This document shows, one piece after another, positions 37,196 to 45,808 of a DNA stretch of 64,000 bases (within the stretch, counting starts at the first letter, position 1; each line of letters begins with the position of its first letter). The stretch is from Roseateles depolymerans. GTDB lineage: Bacteria; Pseudomonadota; Gammaproteobacteria; Burkholderiales; Burkholderiaceae_C. Below the pieces are notes generated by a model. The model was given only the letters and a program-made list of their open reading frames with translations. It was not told the DNA's origin and searched no databases. The DNA is taken from assembly GCF_003387155.1 (NCBI RefSeq), contig NZ_QUMT01000002.1, forward strand, positions 191,694 through 255,693. Direction: 5' to 3'. A program made the position numbers and the translations under genes.

Positions 37196-39292
37196 ATGCC
37201 CTACCCGGAGGTTGTCGAGGAGGTTGCGAGTCGATCGCAGCTTCGACTGGCCATCGGGCTGTCGCTTCTGCTGCTCGGCGGCATTGCGCTCGTGTTTCCC
37301 CATGCGGCCCAGCCGCTGCCACCACTGCCGCATGTGAGCGGCATGTATGGCGCGGCGATCGCGATGATCGATCTGGCCACCTTCTGGTTGCTGATCTCCG
37401 CGTCCCACCAGCCTCGGTCGCATGCCGTCATTGCAGCCGCGTATCTGTTCGGCGGCCTGATGGCGGTGGCGTATGTGCTGTGTTTTCCTGGCGCCGTCTT
37501 TCCCGAACGCCCGGTGATCGGCTCCGCCCATGCCGCCAGCTGGATCTTCATCACCTGGCGGGCCGGTTTTCCGCTCTTCATCCTGTGGGCCGTGCTGGTG
37601 GAGGGGGCGCCCGAACGTCCCACCCGAAGTTCCTCCAACCGCTGGCCGGCGCTGGTCGCCGTCCTGGCCGCGCTGATGGCGTTCCTGGTGTCCCAGATGA
37701 ACGACGCGGGCGCTGTGTCCAACGATGGACAGCGAGAGCGCTTCACCCTCTTCACCGTGTATGGCTCCTACGTCGCGGCCGTGCTCGCCGCTGGCGCGGT
37801 GGGCATGATCTGGCTGCGTGAACTCCACCATCGATCCATCTTCGTCTGGTTGATGTTCGTGCTGACCGCCGAAGCCGCGGGCGTCTGGCTCAGCACCTAC
37901 AGCGGCGGGCGCTACACGCTGGCCTGGTACACGACGCGGGTGGAAGGCCTCATCGCCAGTGCCGTGCTGCTGCTCCTGCTGGCGCAGCATTTCCGGCGGC
38001 TGCAGCGGCATCTCGCCGACACGGTGGCCATCCTGAAAGCGCGCACCGACGACCTGCAGGCGGAGATCCATCGCCGTGAAAGCGCGGAAGCGAAACTGGC
38101 GCAGGCCAAGAAGATGGAGGCGGTGGGGCAACTGGGGGCGGGGCTGTCCCACGACCTCAACAACATCCTGCAGGTGATCACCGGGCGCTTGTCCATCCTG
38201 CATCGCCGTGCAGGCACGCTGGCCGATGCGGATGTCGAAGTCATTCGCCGCAATGTGCGCAAGGCTGAAGCCATGACGCGCCAGTTGACGCTGCTGTCCG
38301 GGCGCCGGCGGATGAATGTGCAGCCGCTGAACCTGGCGACGGCCTTGACGGACATTGCGGAGTCGGTGCGCGCGCTGCTGGATGAGCGCTACCCGGTGCG
38401 GCTGGAGCTGGAGCAGCCGCTGCCGGATGTGGCGCTCGATCCGCTGGAGCTGGAAATCGCGCTGACCAATCTGATGACCAATGCCCGCGATGCCATGCCT
38501 GACGGCGGCACGATCGTGCTGGGCGCCCGGATGGAGCGCTCGGTGGACGGCCAGGCGTCGGTGACGGTGACCGTCAAGGACCGCGGACCCGGCATCCGGC
38601 CGGAAGTGCTGGAGCGGATTTTCGAGCCCTTCTTCACCACCAAGGAGCCGGGCAAGGGCACCGGGCTGGGGCTGGCCCAGGTCTACGGCTTTGCCAAGGC
38701 CAGCGGCGGACACGTCGAGGTGGACAGCCGGCCCGGGCAGGGGACGCGGTTGGCGCTGGTGTTCCCTGTGTCCGAGCGCAGGATCGAGGCTGGAAGTGCG
38801 GTGACGACGGCGACTGCCGGACCTGCAGGGTCTGCGGCGACTGCAGGCACTGCATTGACTGCGGCGACTGGATGGACGGCCGGGCCACAAACGTCGGCCG
38901 TGGGCGCTGAGCAGTCGGTCGCGTCTTCAATGGCCAGTCTCCAGGCCGGCGAGGTGATCCTGCTGGTGGATGACAACGACGATGTCCGCGAGGCCTCCCA
39001 GCAGTTGCTGATGTCCGCCGGCTTTGCGGTCCGCACGGCCAAGGATGCCAGCGAAGCGCTGCGATGGATGGACGAGGGCCTGGTGCCGGATGTGCTGATC
39101 TCCGACATCGTGATGCCGGGCGCCATGAACGGCCTGGAGCTGGCCCGTCGCATCAAGGCCAGGCGTCCCGATGTGCGCGTGGTCCTGGTGACCGGCTACA
39201 GCGAGATGGCACAGGGGGCCATCGAGGAAGGGTTTCCGGTGGTCCGCAAGCCGTATGACCTGACGGCGCTGTTGAATGCGTTCTTCCCCTGA
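37196..39292 (+). CDS. MASE4-type hybrid sensor histidine kinase with receiver domain
   Basis: 698 residues from ATG 37196, chosen because AGAGGAG lies 8 nt upstream. The N-terminal 270 residues form about eight membrane helices resembling the MASE4 sensor module ([36 protein letters not shown]). A coiled coil leads to the HisKA domain with [16 protein letters not shown] (His near 318). The ATPase domain has [34 protein letters not shown] and [13 protein letters not shown]. An Ala/Thr-rich linker of about 50 residues precedes a receiver domain ([13 protein letters not shown], acceptor Asp in LISDIVMPG, Lys in VVRKPYD). There is no output domain and no neighbouring response regulator, so phosphotransfer to a distant partner is likely. 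Confidence 0.9.
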   Translation: MPYPEVVEEVASRSQLRLAIGLSLLLLGGIALVFPHAAQPLPPLPHVSGMYGAAIAMIDLATFWLLISASHQPRSHAVIAAAYLFGGLMAVAYVLCFPGAVFPERPVIGSAHAASWIFITWRAGFPLFILWAVLVEGAPERPTRSSSNRWPALVAVLAALMAFLVSQMNDAGAVSNDGQRERFTLFTVYGSYVAAVLAAGAVGMIWLRELHHRSIFVWLMFVLTAEAAGVWLSTYSGGRYTLAWYTTRVEGLIASAVLLLLLAQHFRRLQRHLADTVAILKARTDDLQAEIHRRESAEAKLAQAKKMEAVGQLGAGLSHDLNNILQVITGRLSILHRRAGTLADADVEVIRRNVRKAEAMTRQLTLLSGRRRMNVQPLNLATALTDIAESVRALLDERYPVRLELEQPLPDVALDPLELEIALTNLMTNARDAMPDGGTIVLGARMERSVDGQASVTVTVKDRGPGIRPEVLERIFEPFFTTKEPGKGTGLGLAQVYGFAKASGGHVEVDSRPGQGTRLALVFPVSERRIEAGSAVTTATAGPAGSAATAGTALTAATGWTAGPQTSAVGAEQSVASSMASLQAGEVILLVDDNDDVREASQQLLMSAGFAVRTAKDASEALRWMDEGLVPDVLISDIVMPGAMNGLELARRIKARRPDVRVVLVTGYSEMAQGAIEEGFPVVRKPYDLTALLNAFFP

Positions 39293-39386
39293 TGGGGCGC
39301 CGGACGGCGTTTGATCGGGACTGGATCGGACCTGGATGGTTTCGGGATTGGGAGGGCTCCTGGATCGCCGGTCCAAGCGCCGCTAC

Positions 39387-40598
39387 TCAACGCGCCACCC
39401 GGCCCGCACACAGCGGCACCAGGCACAACAGCCCGCCCAGCAGCCAGAAGGCATTGGACAGCCCGACGCCGTGGGCCACGAAGCCGATCAGCGCCGGTCC
39501 CAGCAGCACGCCGGCATAACCGGTGGTGGTGACCGCCGCCACGGCAAAGGCCGGCGGCATGGCTGTTTGCTGGCCGGCACGGCGGAACAGCACCGGCACC
39601 AGGTTGGAAGCGCCCAGGCCGACCATCACGAAGCCGACCGCAGCGATTGCAGCCACTGGCGCCAGGATCACGATCGCTACGCCCAGCGCTCCGATCAGTC
39701 CGCCGGTCACCAGCGTGGTCCGGTCACCCAGACGGGACACCAGTGCATCGCCGGTGAAGCGGCCCACCGTCATCGCCACCGAAAACAGCATGAAGCCCAG
39801 GCCGCCCTGCGCCGTGGAGACGCGACCGGTGCTGGTCATCAGCAGGGCGCTCCAGTCCAGGATGGCGCCTTCCACGAGGAAGGTCACGCCCGCCAGGGCG
39901 GCCAGCAGCAGCACGATGCCGCGCGGAGCGACGAAGAGCGGGCCCTGGCTGGAGCTGGAGGTGATCAGCAGGTAGGGCCAGGCCATCACCACGGCGGCGG
40001 CCATCAGGACGGCGCCCAGCAGCGTGGCATGCAGCGGCTCGAACTCCAGCGATAGCAGCAGCGTCATGAAGCCGGCGCCGGCAAAACCGCCGACGCTGTA
40101 GAGCGCATGGAAGCCGGACATCAGCGGCTGGCCGCTCTGCTTTTCCACCTCCACCGCATTGACGTTCATCGCGACGTCCAGGGAGCCCAGGCAGGCGCCG
40201 AAGGCCGCCAGTGCGAGTCCGAGAGACAGGGGCGTGGACAGCACGCTGAGCAGCGGCAGCACCAGCGCCATGCCCAGGCCGCTGGCGATGATCAGCGGCT
40301 TGGTGCCGTAACGGGCGCTGATCAGGCCGGCCATGACCATGGCCGAGACCGACCCCAGCCCCAGGCACAGCAGCAGGGCCCCCAATGCGCCTTCATCGAT
40401 GCCCAGGCGCAGACGGGCAAAGGGCACAAGCGGGGCCCAGCAGGCCACGCCGAAGCCGGCCACCAGGAAGGCCAGGCGCACGGCGAGACGGTTTTCGGGG
40501 CGGTCGTTGCGGGCGAGGTCGGCCTTGTCGGCTTTGCGGTCGGAGGGGAGATCGGCGTTTTCAGCCTGGGCGGAACTGGAATGCGGTGTGGCGCTCAT
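39387..40598 (-). CDS. Major facilitator superfamily transporter
   Basis: 403 residues with about twelve membrane helices after a 35-residue charged head. LISARYGTKPLIIASGLG matches the loop 2-3 MFS motif in modified form, and MSGFHALYSVGGFAGAGFMT is typical of the YbjJ-like or fucose-permease-like branch. The start (ATG 40598) overlaps the stop of the upstream DeoR-type regulator by 4 nt, so the pair is co-transcribed and the transported compound may be the regulator's inducer or its precursor. Substrate is unknown. Confidence 0.88.
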   Translation of the reverse strand: MSATPHSSSAQAENADLPSDRKADKADLARNDRPENRLAVRLAFLVAGFGVACWAPLVPFARLRLGIDEGALGALLLCLGLGSVSAMVMAGLISARYGTKPLIIASGLGMALVLPLLSVLSTPLSLGLALAAFGACLGSLDVAMNVNAVEVEKQSGQPLMSGFHALYSVGGFAGAGFMTLLLSLEFEPLHATLLGAVLMAAAVVMAWPYLLITSSSSQGPLFVAPRGIVLLLAALAGVTFLVEGAILDWSALLMTSTGRVSTAQGGLGFMLFSVAMTVGRFTGDALVSRLGDRTTLVTGGLIGALGVAIVILAPVAAIAAVGFVMVGLGASNLVPVLFRRAGQQTAMPPAFAVAAVTTTGYAGVLLGPALIGFVAHGVGLSNAFWLLGGLLCLVPLCAGRVAR

Positions 40599-41377
40599 CG
40601 GAGGGGCTCTGCCTGGAGGAGGTGAAGGCCGGCGTCCCGCAGCGGACGAAGCAGTTGTTCATCGGCGTCGTGTTCGACGACGACGGTGTGCAGGTCCGCC
40701 AGTGCGGCGAAGGGGTAGTGCACCGGCGCGCTGAGTTTGTCGCTGGACAGCAGGGCCGCGCGGTGACGGCTACGGGCCACCAGGGTGCGTTTGAAGACGA
40801 CCTCGTTGAAGTGGGTGGCCATGGCGCCGTCCTCCACCGTGAGGCCGCAGACGCCGACGAAGCACCGGTCGATGCGGAGTTGCTGCAGGCTGGTGACAGC
40901 GGCGGCGTCGACGCTGCCGCCCAGATGGGGATCGACTTGTCCGCCGATGAGCAGCAGGCGCAGGTCCTGGCGGCGCAGGGCGGCGGCTGCGACATCCACG
41001 CCATTGGTGGCGATGGTGATGTCGGCATCTTCCGGCAGGTGCTCGATCATGCAGACGTGGGTGCTGCCACTGTCGAGGAAGACCAGCTCGCCGGGTCGGA
41101 CCAGGGCGGCGCCGGCGCGGGCCAGCGCGGTCTTGCGCTCGGGATGTTCGTTGAGACGGGCGGTGATGGGCCGGTCGTGGCTGGGGATGGGAATGGCGCC
41201 GCCGTAGACCCGGCGGCACAGCCCTTGCGCAGCGAGGGCGCGCAGGTCGCGGCGGATGGCGTCTTCGGACAGCGAGAACTCGGCGGCCAGCTCGGCCGCG
41301 ACCACCGGATGGCCGGCGGCCAGGCGGTCGGCAATCACGTCGCGGCGCGCGCGGGGGAGGTCAGGGGTGACGGTCAT
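40595..41377 (-). CDS. DeoR/GlpR-family transcriptional regulator
   Basis: 260 residues. The N-terminal helix-turn-helix is typical of DeoR (AAEFSLSEDAIRRDLRALAAQG, then LCRRVYGGA). The C-terminal DeoRC sensor domain has VFLDSGSTHVCMIEHL and IATNGVDVAAAAL, which normally bind a sugar phosphate, and FVGVCGLTVEDGAMATHF. The start is the ATG at 41377 (MTVTPDLPRARRD), since the preceding 31 in-frame codons are not conserved. It overlaps the MFS gene (ATGA). Likely function: repressor of this operon, responding to a phosphorylated sugar. Confidence 0.92.
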   Translation of the reverse strand: MTVTPDLPRARRDVIADRLAAGHPVVAAELAAEFSLSEDAIRRDLRALAAQGLCRRVYGGAIPIPSHDRPITARLNEHPERKTALARAGAALVRPGELVFLDSGSTHVCMIEHLPEDADITIATNGVDVAAAALRRQDLRLLLIGGQVDPHLGGSVDAAAVTSLQQLRIDRCFVGVCGLTVEDGAMATHFNEVVFKRTLVARSRHRAALLSSDKLSAPVHYPFAALADLHTVVVEHDADEQLLRPLRDAGLHLLQAEPLR

Positions 41378-41473
41378 GGCAGGTACGGCAAATCCGATCT
41401 GCATCATGCCATCAAATTCTTGTTTGTGCACGGTCTTGCACGGTCTTGCAGGTCGCATCGTGCTTGCCATGAA

Positions 41474-41518
41474 AAAGGCCTCTGGATCCGCGCCGTAGCG
41501 CTGATGCCAGAGGCCTTT
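41474..41518 (-). terminator. Intrinsic terminator of the TonB receptor gene
   Basis: A perfect 12-bp stem (AAAGGCCTCTGG against CCAGAGGCCTTT) with a 21-nt loop, followed on the minus strand by a total of five T. It lies 26 nt after the stop at 41544. Confidence 0.85.
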
Positions 41519-41543
41519 GACGAAAGGCGGGAGGTCAGGGTCG

Positions 41544-43670
41544 TCAGAGCTTGTAGTTCAGCGTCACTGCTGCGTTTCGCGGCGCGCCGTAGATGGCGCC
41601 GTAAGCGATGCCGCGCAGGTACTTCTTGTCCAGAACGTTGTTCAGGTTCAGGCGCACAGACGCCTTGTCGCTGAGCTCATAGCTGGCGAAAGCGTCAGCC
41701 GTCAGGTAGGCGCCTTGCGACGCGTTCGGGCCGACCACCTCCGACTGCCAGCGTCCGGCGACCCCCACGCGCAGGGCGGGCAGGGCGCTGATGCGGGTGT
41801 CGAAGACCGCGTTGATGGTGGTGCGCGGCACCCAGTCGTAGATGCTCTTGCCATCCGGGCCGGTCAGGATCAGGCGGGTGTAGCCGACGGTGATCCGGCT
41901 GTCCCGGCTCAGGCGGCCGGTGGCTTCGAATTCGAAGCCTTTGGACTTCACGTCCTTGGGGCCGTAATAGGAAATGGGGTTGGTCGGATCGCTCGGGTCG
42001 ATCCTCGTGCCCGCGTAGGTCGCCAGGCCCAGCTGTTCAGCCTTGAACAAGGCAAAGGTGGTCATCAGCTGCTTGTTCAGCCAGTCCGACTTCACCCCCA
42101 CTTCCACGTTCTTGCCTTTGACCGGATCCAGGTAGTTGTTGTTGATGTCTGTCTGGTCCTGGTTCTGGAAGATGGTCGAGTAGGACACGTAGCCCATCAC
42201 ATCGGGCGTGAAGTCGTAGGTCAGGCCGGCATAAGGCGTGGTTTTCTTGGTGTCCGGATAGCTGCGCGAATTGGCGGCGTTGCCATAACCGGAGGCGCCT
42301 TCGCGCTCCAGCTTCACTGCATTGAAGCCGAGGATGGCCTTGAGTTCATTGGTCACGGCCAGGCGAGTGACGCCGTAGGCGCGCGTCAGCGTCTGCTCGC
42401 CACTGCTGCTCGGGGTGCGAGGGCCCCAGGTCGGTTCCGGGTAGGCATCACCGCCGTAGGGCAGGGCGGGCAGCAGCAGGCTGCCTTGGCCAGCACCGAA
42501 TGCGTAGGTGTCGATGCTGTTGCTCTGGGTAGAGCGGCTGGCGCCGACCATCACGGAATGCTTGCGGCCGAGCGCATCGAACTCGCCATTCAGGCTCAGG
42601 TCGAACATCCGGTTGATGACCGTCTTTTGGGCGCGGTAGGGCCAGCCGTTCAGTCCCGTGTTGTCTGCATTCAGCGTGCCGGATGCATACAGCAGCTTCA
42701 CGTCCTCATCGTAGTGACGGTAGTTGTAGGTCGCCTTCGCTTCCCAGCCCTTCGCCAACTGGTGCGTGTACTCGGCGAAGGCATTCTGGGTGCGGGTGTT
42801 CCAGTAGGTCCAGTCCACGGAGGTGGAGGTGGAGGAGGGCAGATCCGCCTGGGTGCCGTCCGCGTGGCGCAGGATCAGCGAGCCCCACATCGGCGAATGC
42901 TGCTTCGAATCGTTGAGGGTGGCGCCGAAGGTCAGTGTGCCGGCATCGCCGATCTGGCCGTCGATGACGCCATAGACGGTCGAGCGCTTGTCGTTGAGCG
43001 CGCGCAGATAGGAGTCCTTGTCCTCATGCGTGACCACCAGACGGCCTGCCCAGTTGCCGTCCTGGGTCAGGACCTTGTTGTAGTCCAGCGCGCCGCGCAC
43101 CTGGCCCCATTGGCCATAGGTGACATTCACTTCGCCGCCGTCCACATTGGTCGGGCGCTTGCGGATGTAGTTGATGGTGCCGGACGCATTGCCCACGCCG
43201 GTCAACATGGCGTTGGCGCCGCGGATCAGCTCGATGCGCTCGAACAGGAAGGTGTCCTCCTGGCCCACCACCGTGGCCCAGTCGTTGGTCATGCCGACGC
43301 CGTCGATTTGCGTCAGTTGCACCTCGAAGCCCCGCGAATTGAAGGTGGCGCGGTTGGTTTCGTACTGATCGACGTTCACCCCGGTGGCCAGACGCAAGGC
43401 GTCATTCGAGCCGGTCAGGCCGAAATTGGCCATGTCTTCCTTGTCCAGCGTGCTGATCGACTGGGGGGTGTCCTTGATGGCGATGGGCAGCCCGGTGGCG
43501 CCTTTGGACACACGGGATTCGCGCCTGACCTGCACGTGCACCCGGTCGAGGGAAACGTCGGCAGCGCGGCCGGTGGACGTGTCGGGCGTGGCCGCTTCCT
43601 GGGCGCGAGCGTCACTGATGGCCACACAGGCGGCGAAGGCGCAGGCGGTCATGAGGAAGGGGTGCTTCAT
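41544..43670 (-). CDS. TonB-dependent siderophore receptor
   Basis: 708-residue outer-membrane receptor. A signal peptide (MTACAFAACVAISDARAQ) precedes a plug domain without an N-terminal STN signalling domain. The plug shows IKDTPQSISTLDKEDMANFG, FNSRGFEVQLTQIDGVGM and FERIELIRGANAMLTGVGNASGTINYI (written in the family as GPAGxxxG). A 22-strand barrel ends with the C-terminal aromatic signature ...NAAVTLNYKL. It resembles FhuE/FpvA-type ferric hydroxamate or pyoverdine receptors. GGAGAA precedes the ATG and a Fur-like box lies about 56-75 nt upstream, consistent with iron repression. The exact siderophore cannot be told. No siderophore synthesis genes are nearby. Confidence 0.93.
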   Translation of the reverse strand: MKHPFLMTACAFAACVAISDARAQEAATPDTSTGRAADVSLDRVHVQVRRESRVSKGATGLPIAIKDTPQSISTLDKEDMANFGLTGSNDALRLATGVNVDQYETNRATFNSRGFEVQLTQIDGVGMTNDWATVVGQEDTFLFERIELIRGANAMLTGVGNASGTINYIRKRPTNVDGGEVNVTYGQWGQVRGALDYNKVLTQDGNWAGRLVVTHEDKDSYLRALNDKRSTVYGVIDGQIGDAGTLTFGATLNDSKQHSPMWGSLILRHADGTQADLPSSTSTSVDWTYWNTRTQNAFAEYTHQLAKGWEAKATYNYRHYDEDVKLLYASGTLNADNTGLNGWPYRAQKTVINRMFDLSLNGEFDALGRKHSVMVGASRSTQSNSIDTYAFGAGQGSLLLPALPYGGDAYPEPTWGPRTPSSSGEQTLTRAYGVTRLAVTNELKAILGFNAVKLEREGASGYGNAANSRSYPDTKKTTPYAGLTYDFTPDVMGYVSYSTIFQNQDQTDINNNYLDPVKGKNVEVGVKSDWLNKQLMTTFALFKAEQLGLATYAGTRIDPSDPTNPISYYGPKDVKSKGFEFEATGRLSRDSRITVGYTRLILTGPDGKSIYDWVPRTTINAVFDTRISALPALRVGVAGRWQSEVVGPNASQGAYLTADAFASYELSDKASVRLNLNNVLDKKYLRGIAYGAIYGAPRNAAVTLNYKL

Positions 43671-43725
43671 CGAGTTCTCCGTGTATGGGCGACGCCACCG
43701 TCACCCCGCCGCGCAGTCTAAAAGT

Positions 43726-43744
43726 AAATGCGAATAATTCTTAA
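43726..43744 (-). promoter_or_regulatory. Putative Fur box upstream of the siderophore receptor
   Basis: The 19-mer AAATGCGAATAATTCTTAA (plus-strand reading) is AT-rich in a GC-rich context and resembles the GAATnATTC core of Fur sites. It matches the box upstream of feoA (61865-61883) at 15 of 19 positions. Confidence 0.65.
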
Positions 43745-44184
43745 GAAAAATTGAACGCCTGTGCGAATCCCGTTAAAGCAACAAAAGCCCCCCGGTGCCC
43801 CCTAGGCTCGCCGCACCGCTGGATGTCCGAAGTGGCGGTGCGGGTGTTGTTACGGAAGCGACGGAGGCGTCCCACGGATCGCTGCAGTGCTGGGTGTCGG
43901 AAGTGGGGGGGGGAGGGGGTGCCGTTTACGGAAGCGACGGAGGCACCCCATGGATCGCTGCAGTGCTGGGTGTCGGAAGGGGCAGGGGCGGGTGCCTTTT
44001 GCGGAAGTAAAAGGAGGAGCCCCGAAGGGGCGGGGGACATGAAGCAAAAGGTGCCCGCCCCTGCTCCTTCTGGCGCGGTGCACCAGACCCTCTTGCGGCT
44101 TTGTCTCAGCCGGCCAACGCGACCTTGGGCTGGAGCTAGACCTAGACCTAGACCGAGACCGAGACCGAGACCCCGTTCAGATCA
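43745..44184. repeat. Non-coding tandem and inverted repeats
   Basis: About 440 nt without a credible gene. From about 43812 to 44020 there are three imperfect tandem copies of a unit of about 76 nt containing GCTGGGTGTCGGAAG and CGGAAGCGACGGAGGC. A 21-bp inverted repeat (43982-44002 with 44044-44064, two mismatches) encloses a GCCCC-GAA-GGGGC hairpin (44019-44031). Near the end, a hexamer TAGACC/GAGACC is repeated six times (44137-44172). No promoter or RNA gene is identified. Confidence 0.75.
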
Positions 44185-45021
44185 TCACCCCGTAAACACC
44201 AGCGACAACTGCTCCGGCGCCTGCGCCCGCCGCGTTGCAGCCGCTTTCGGCTTGGGTTCCGTGGCCTTGAGATAGTCCGTCAAAAAGCGGGCAGTCTCCG
44301 GAGACCGGATCAGTTCCTGCGCCATCACTGCTTCCACATCGGGAGCCGCCACATTCATGGCTTTGCACAGCTGAAGGAACCGCGCCTCCATCTCCAGGTA
44401 ATGTCGCTCCACCGTCAGCTTGCGCCCAAACAGCCCCATCACCTGGCCGACCCGCAGTACGTAGTTATCCAGCAGCGCCACATCCGTCGCCCCCGACCAC
44501 TGCCGCACGATGCCCGACGCCGACTTCGGTCCCAAGCCTGGGAGCGCCATCAGCCAATCCCGCAACTCGCGTCCTTCCAGCGTCGACGGCACCTCAAACA
44601 CGGCGGGCAATGTCGCGGCCAGATACTTGGCCCGCTGCGCTGCCAGCCGGTACGCCACTGCCTGCCCGGCGACCTCCAGCGGCTCGCTCAGCCAGAGCAG
44701 GCACTCCGCTTCACTCACGCCTGCACGGACAAACGCTCCCTTCCCCCGCAGACGTTCAAACGCCGCCTGCGCCACGGCCGCCGTCACGCCTTGCCCGCCG
44801 AGCAGCCAGGCCCCCACCTCCTCCGCCAGTGTCCGGTTGGAGCGACGCAGCGGCGTTTCCTGCTCCAACCGCCACGTCAGCGCACGTTGCAGCCAATAGG
44901 CGGCGGCCGGGAACTCATCGGCATGGCCCCAGCGCACGCCGGGCATCACACATTGATCGGGAGCGGGAATTTCGCGCTGCAGGGAACCGTGTCGGGTCAG
45001 GATGGCAAGAATCTGGGTCAT
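44185..45021 (-). CDS. HhH-GPD DNA glycosylase, OGG (8-oxoguanine) type
   Basis: 278 residues. The helix-hairpin-helix and active site read LMALPGLGPKSASGIVRQW followed by VALLDNYVLR. The candidate Schiff-base Lys is at residue 166 and the catalytic Asp at 185; their spacing of 19 equals Lys249-Asp268 of human OGG1. This predicts a bifunctional glycosylase/AP lyase of the Ogg superfamily. There is no iron-sulfur cluster, unlike MutY/Nth. The substrate is unproven. The start is the ATG at 45021, overlapping the stop of the methyltransferase (ATGA), so the two are translated together. The first 80 residues are not recognisable to me. A DNA-repair enzyme coupled to a DNA methyltransferase is unusual. 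Confidence 0.85.
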   Translation of the reverse strand: MTQILAILTRHGSLQREIPAPDQCVMPGVRWGHADEFPAAAYWLQRALTWRLEQETPLRRSNRTLAEEVGAWLLGGQGVTAAVAQAAFERLRGKGAFVRAGVSEAECLLWLSEPLEVAGQAVAYRLAAQRAKYLAATLPAVFEVPSTLEGRELRDWLMALPGLGPKSASGIVRQWSGATDVALLDNYVLRVGQVMGLFGRKLTVERHYLEMEARFLQLCKAMNVAAPDVEAVMAQELIRSPETARFLTDYLKATEPKPKAAATRRAQAPEQLSLVFTG

Positions 45022-45725
45022 ACGGAAATGCTCCGGGGAGCAACGGGATAGGTGTCGTGCAGCCACTGGGCGAACGCATGGCGCTCGGCCGGGTCCATGG
45101 CCCGCACTCGGTCTTGCAGGCGCTCCATGCGCCGTTTCAAAGTCTGCCGCTCGCGGAAGTTGTCTCCGCGGTGACGGCTGTCGTGAAGTTGGTCGGGCGG
45201 TTCAAAGTTGAACCACAAAGTCTCGGTCCTGACGTCGGTATGGGTCTTCGCTTGAAACGTTCTCTGATTCCATCCGCCCAGCAGTTCGTCATACAGCGGA
45301 TGGGCATAGCCTGACACGATCACCGGGCACGGCAGCCGGGCCAGCAGCGACAGCAACTCCACATGGTCCTCGACGTCATAGTCACATCGATAAACCCGGG
45401 GTTGCCGACGCGTCTCTGGGTGATAGGGCGGGTCCACATAGACCAGTTCATCCCCCAGAAACGAATAGCGGGCGAGGAATTCCTCCGCCCGCCCGCATAT
45501 CAGCTCAAGGTCTGGATACGCAGTGTCGGTGGGCGGGTCCGCCGTCCGTGCGCGCCATTGGGCCACCACACGTTCGTCGGCATCGATGCCGATGGAATGC
45601 TCGGCGGGCCGCTTGTTTCGCAGCACGGCGCCGCCGCCCAGATGCGTCTCGATATAGACGCGATGCGGCGGCATCAGGTTGATGATGTGTTGATAGGTCT
45701 TGCCCTTGCCGCCTGGATACTTCAT
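45018..45725 (-). CDS. D12-class N6-adenine DNA methyltransferase
   Basis: 235 residues from the ATG at 45725. Motif X with the SAM-binding loop is MKYPGGKGKTYQHI at the very start, motif I is YIETHLGGGAV and the catalytic motif IV is YVDPPYH (near residue 98). These define the Dam/D12 class, which methylates adenine in a short duplex site. The target-recognition region is short, and the C-terminus is Arg-rich. In-frame alternative starts are an ATG at 45737 and a TTG at 45761, but both lie inside the proposed promoter. There is no restriction endonuclease gene next to it. It is the first gene of a two-gene operon with the OGG-type glycosylase. Confidence 0.9.
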   Translation of the reverse strand: MKYPGGKGKTYQHIINLMPPHRVYIETHLGGGAVLRNKRPAEHSIGIDADERVVAQWRARTADPPTDTAYPDLELICGRAEEFLARYSFLGDELVYVDPPYHPETRRQPRVYRCDYDVEDHVELLSLLARLPCPVIVSGYAHPLYDELLGGWNQRTFQAKTHTDVRTETLWFNFEPPDQLHDSRHRGDNFRERQTLKRRMERLQDRVRAMDPAERHAFAQWLHDTYPVAPRSISV

Positions 45726-45732
45726 GGGCTGA

Positions 45733-45761
45733 ATCATCGTCAGATCTGACGATGATGTCAA
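45733..45761 (-). promoter_or_regulatory. Promoter with embedded 24-bp palindrome, methyltransferase operon
   Basis: Reading the minus strand, a consensus -35 TTGACA (45761-45756) is followed by exactly 17 nt and GATGAT (45738-45733, four of six matches to TATAAT). A perfect 24-bp palindrome, with half-site ATCATCGTCAGA, spans 45733-45756, covering the spacer and the -10. Its centre is AGATCT, so it contains a GATC. Expected transcription would start about 7 nt on, at or next to the ATG at 45725, giving a leaderless mRNA. The palindrome is a likely operator. Confidence 0.65.
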
Positions 45762-45808
45762 TGCCCTGGGTCGTGTCCCGTGGCATGCGGATTGCCAGAT
45801 TCGCCCTC

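Noticed and set aside
44185-45725. A conventional restriction-modification system
   Set aside because: No endonuclease motif (PD-ExK, HNH, GIY-YIG) seen; the partner is an HhH-GPD glycosylase, so only a non-canonical system is possible.
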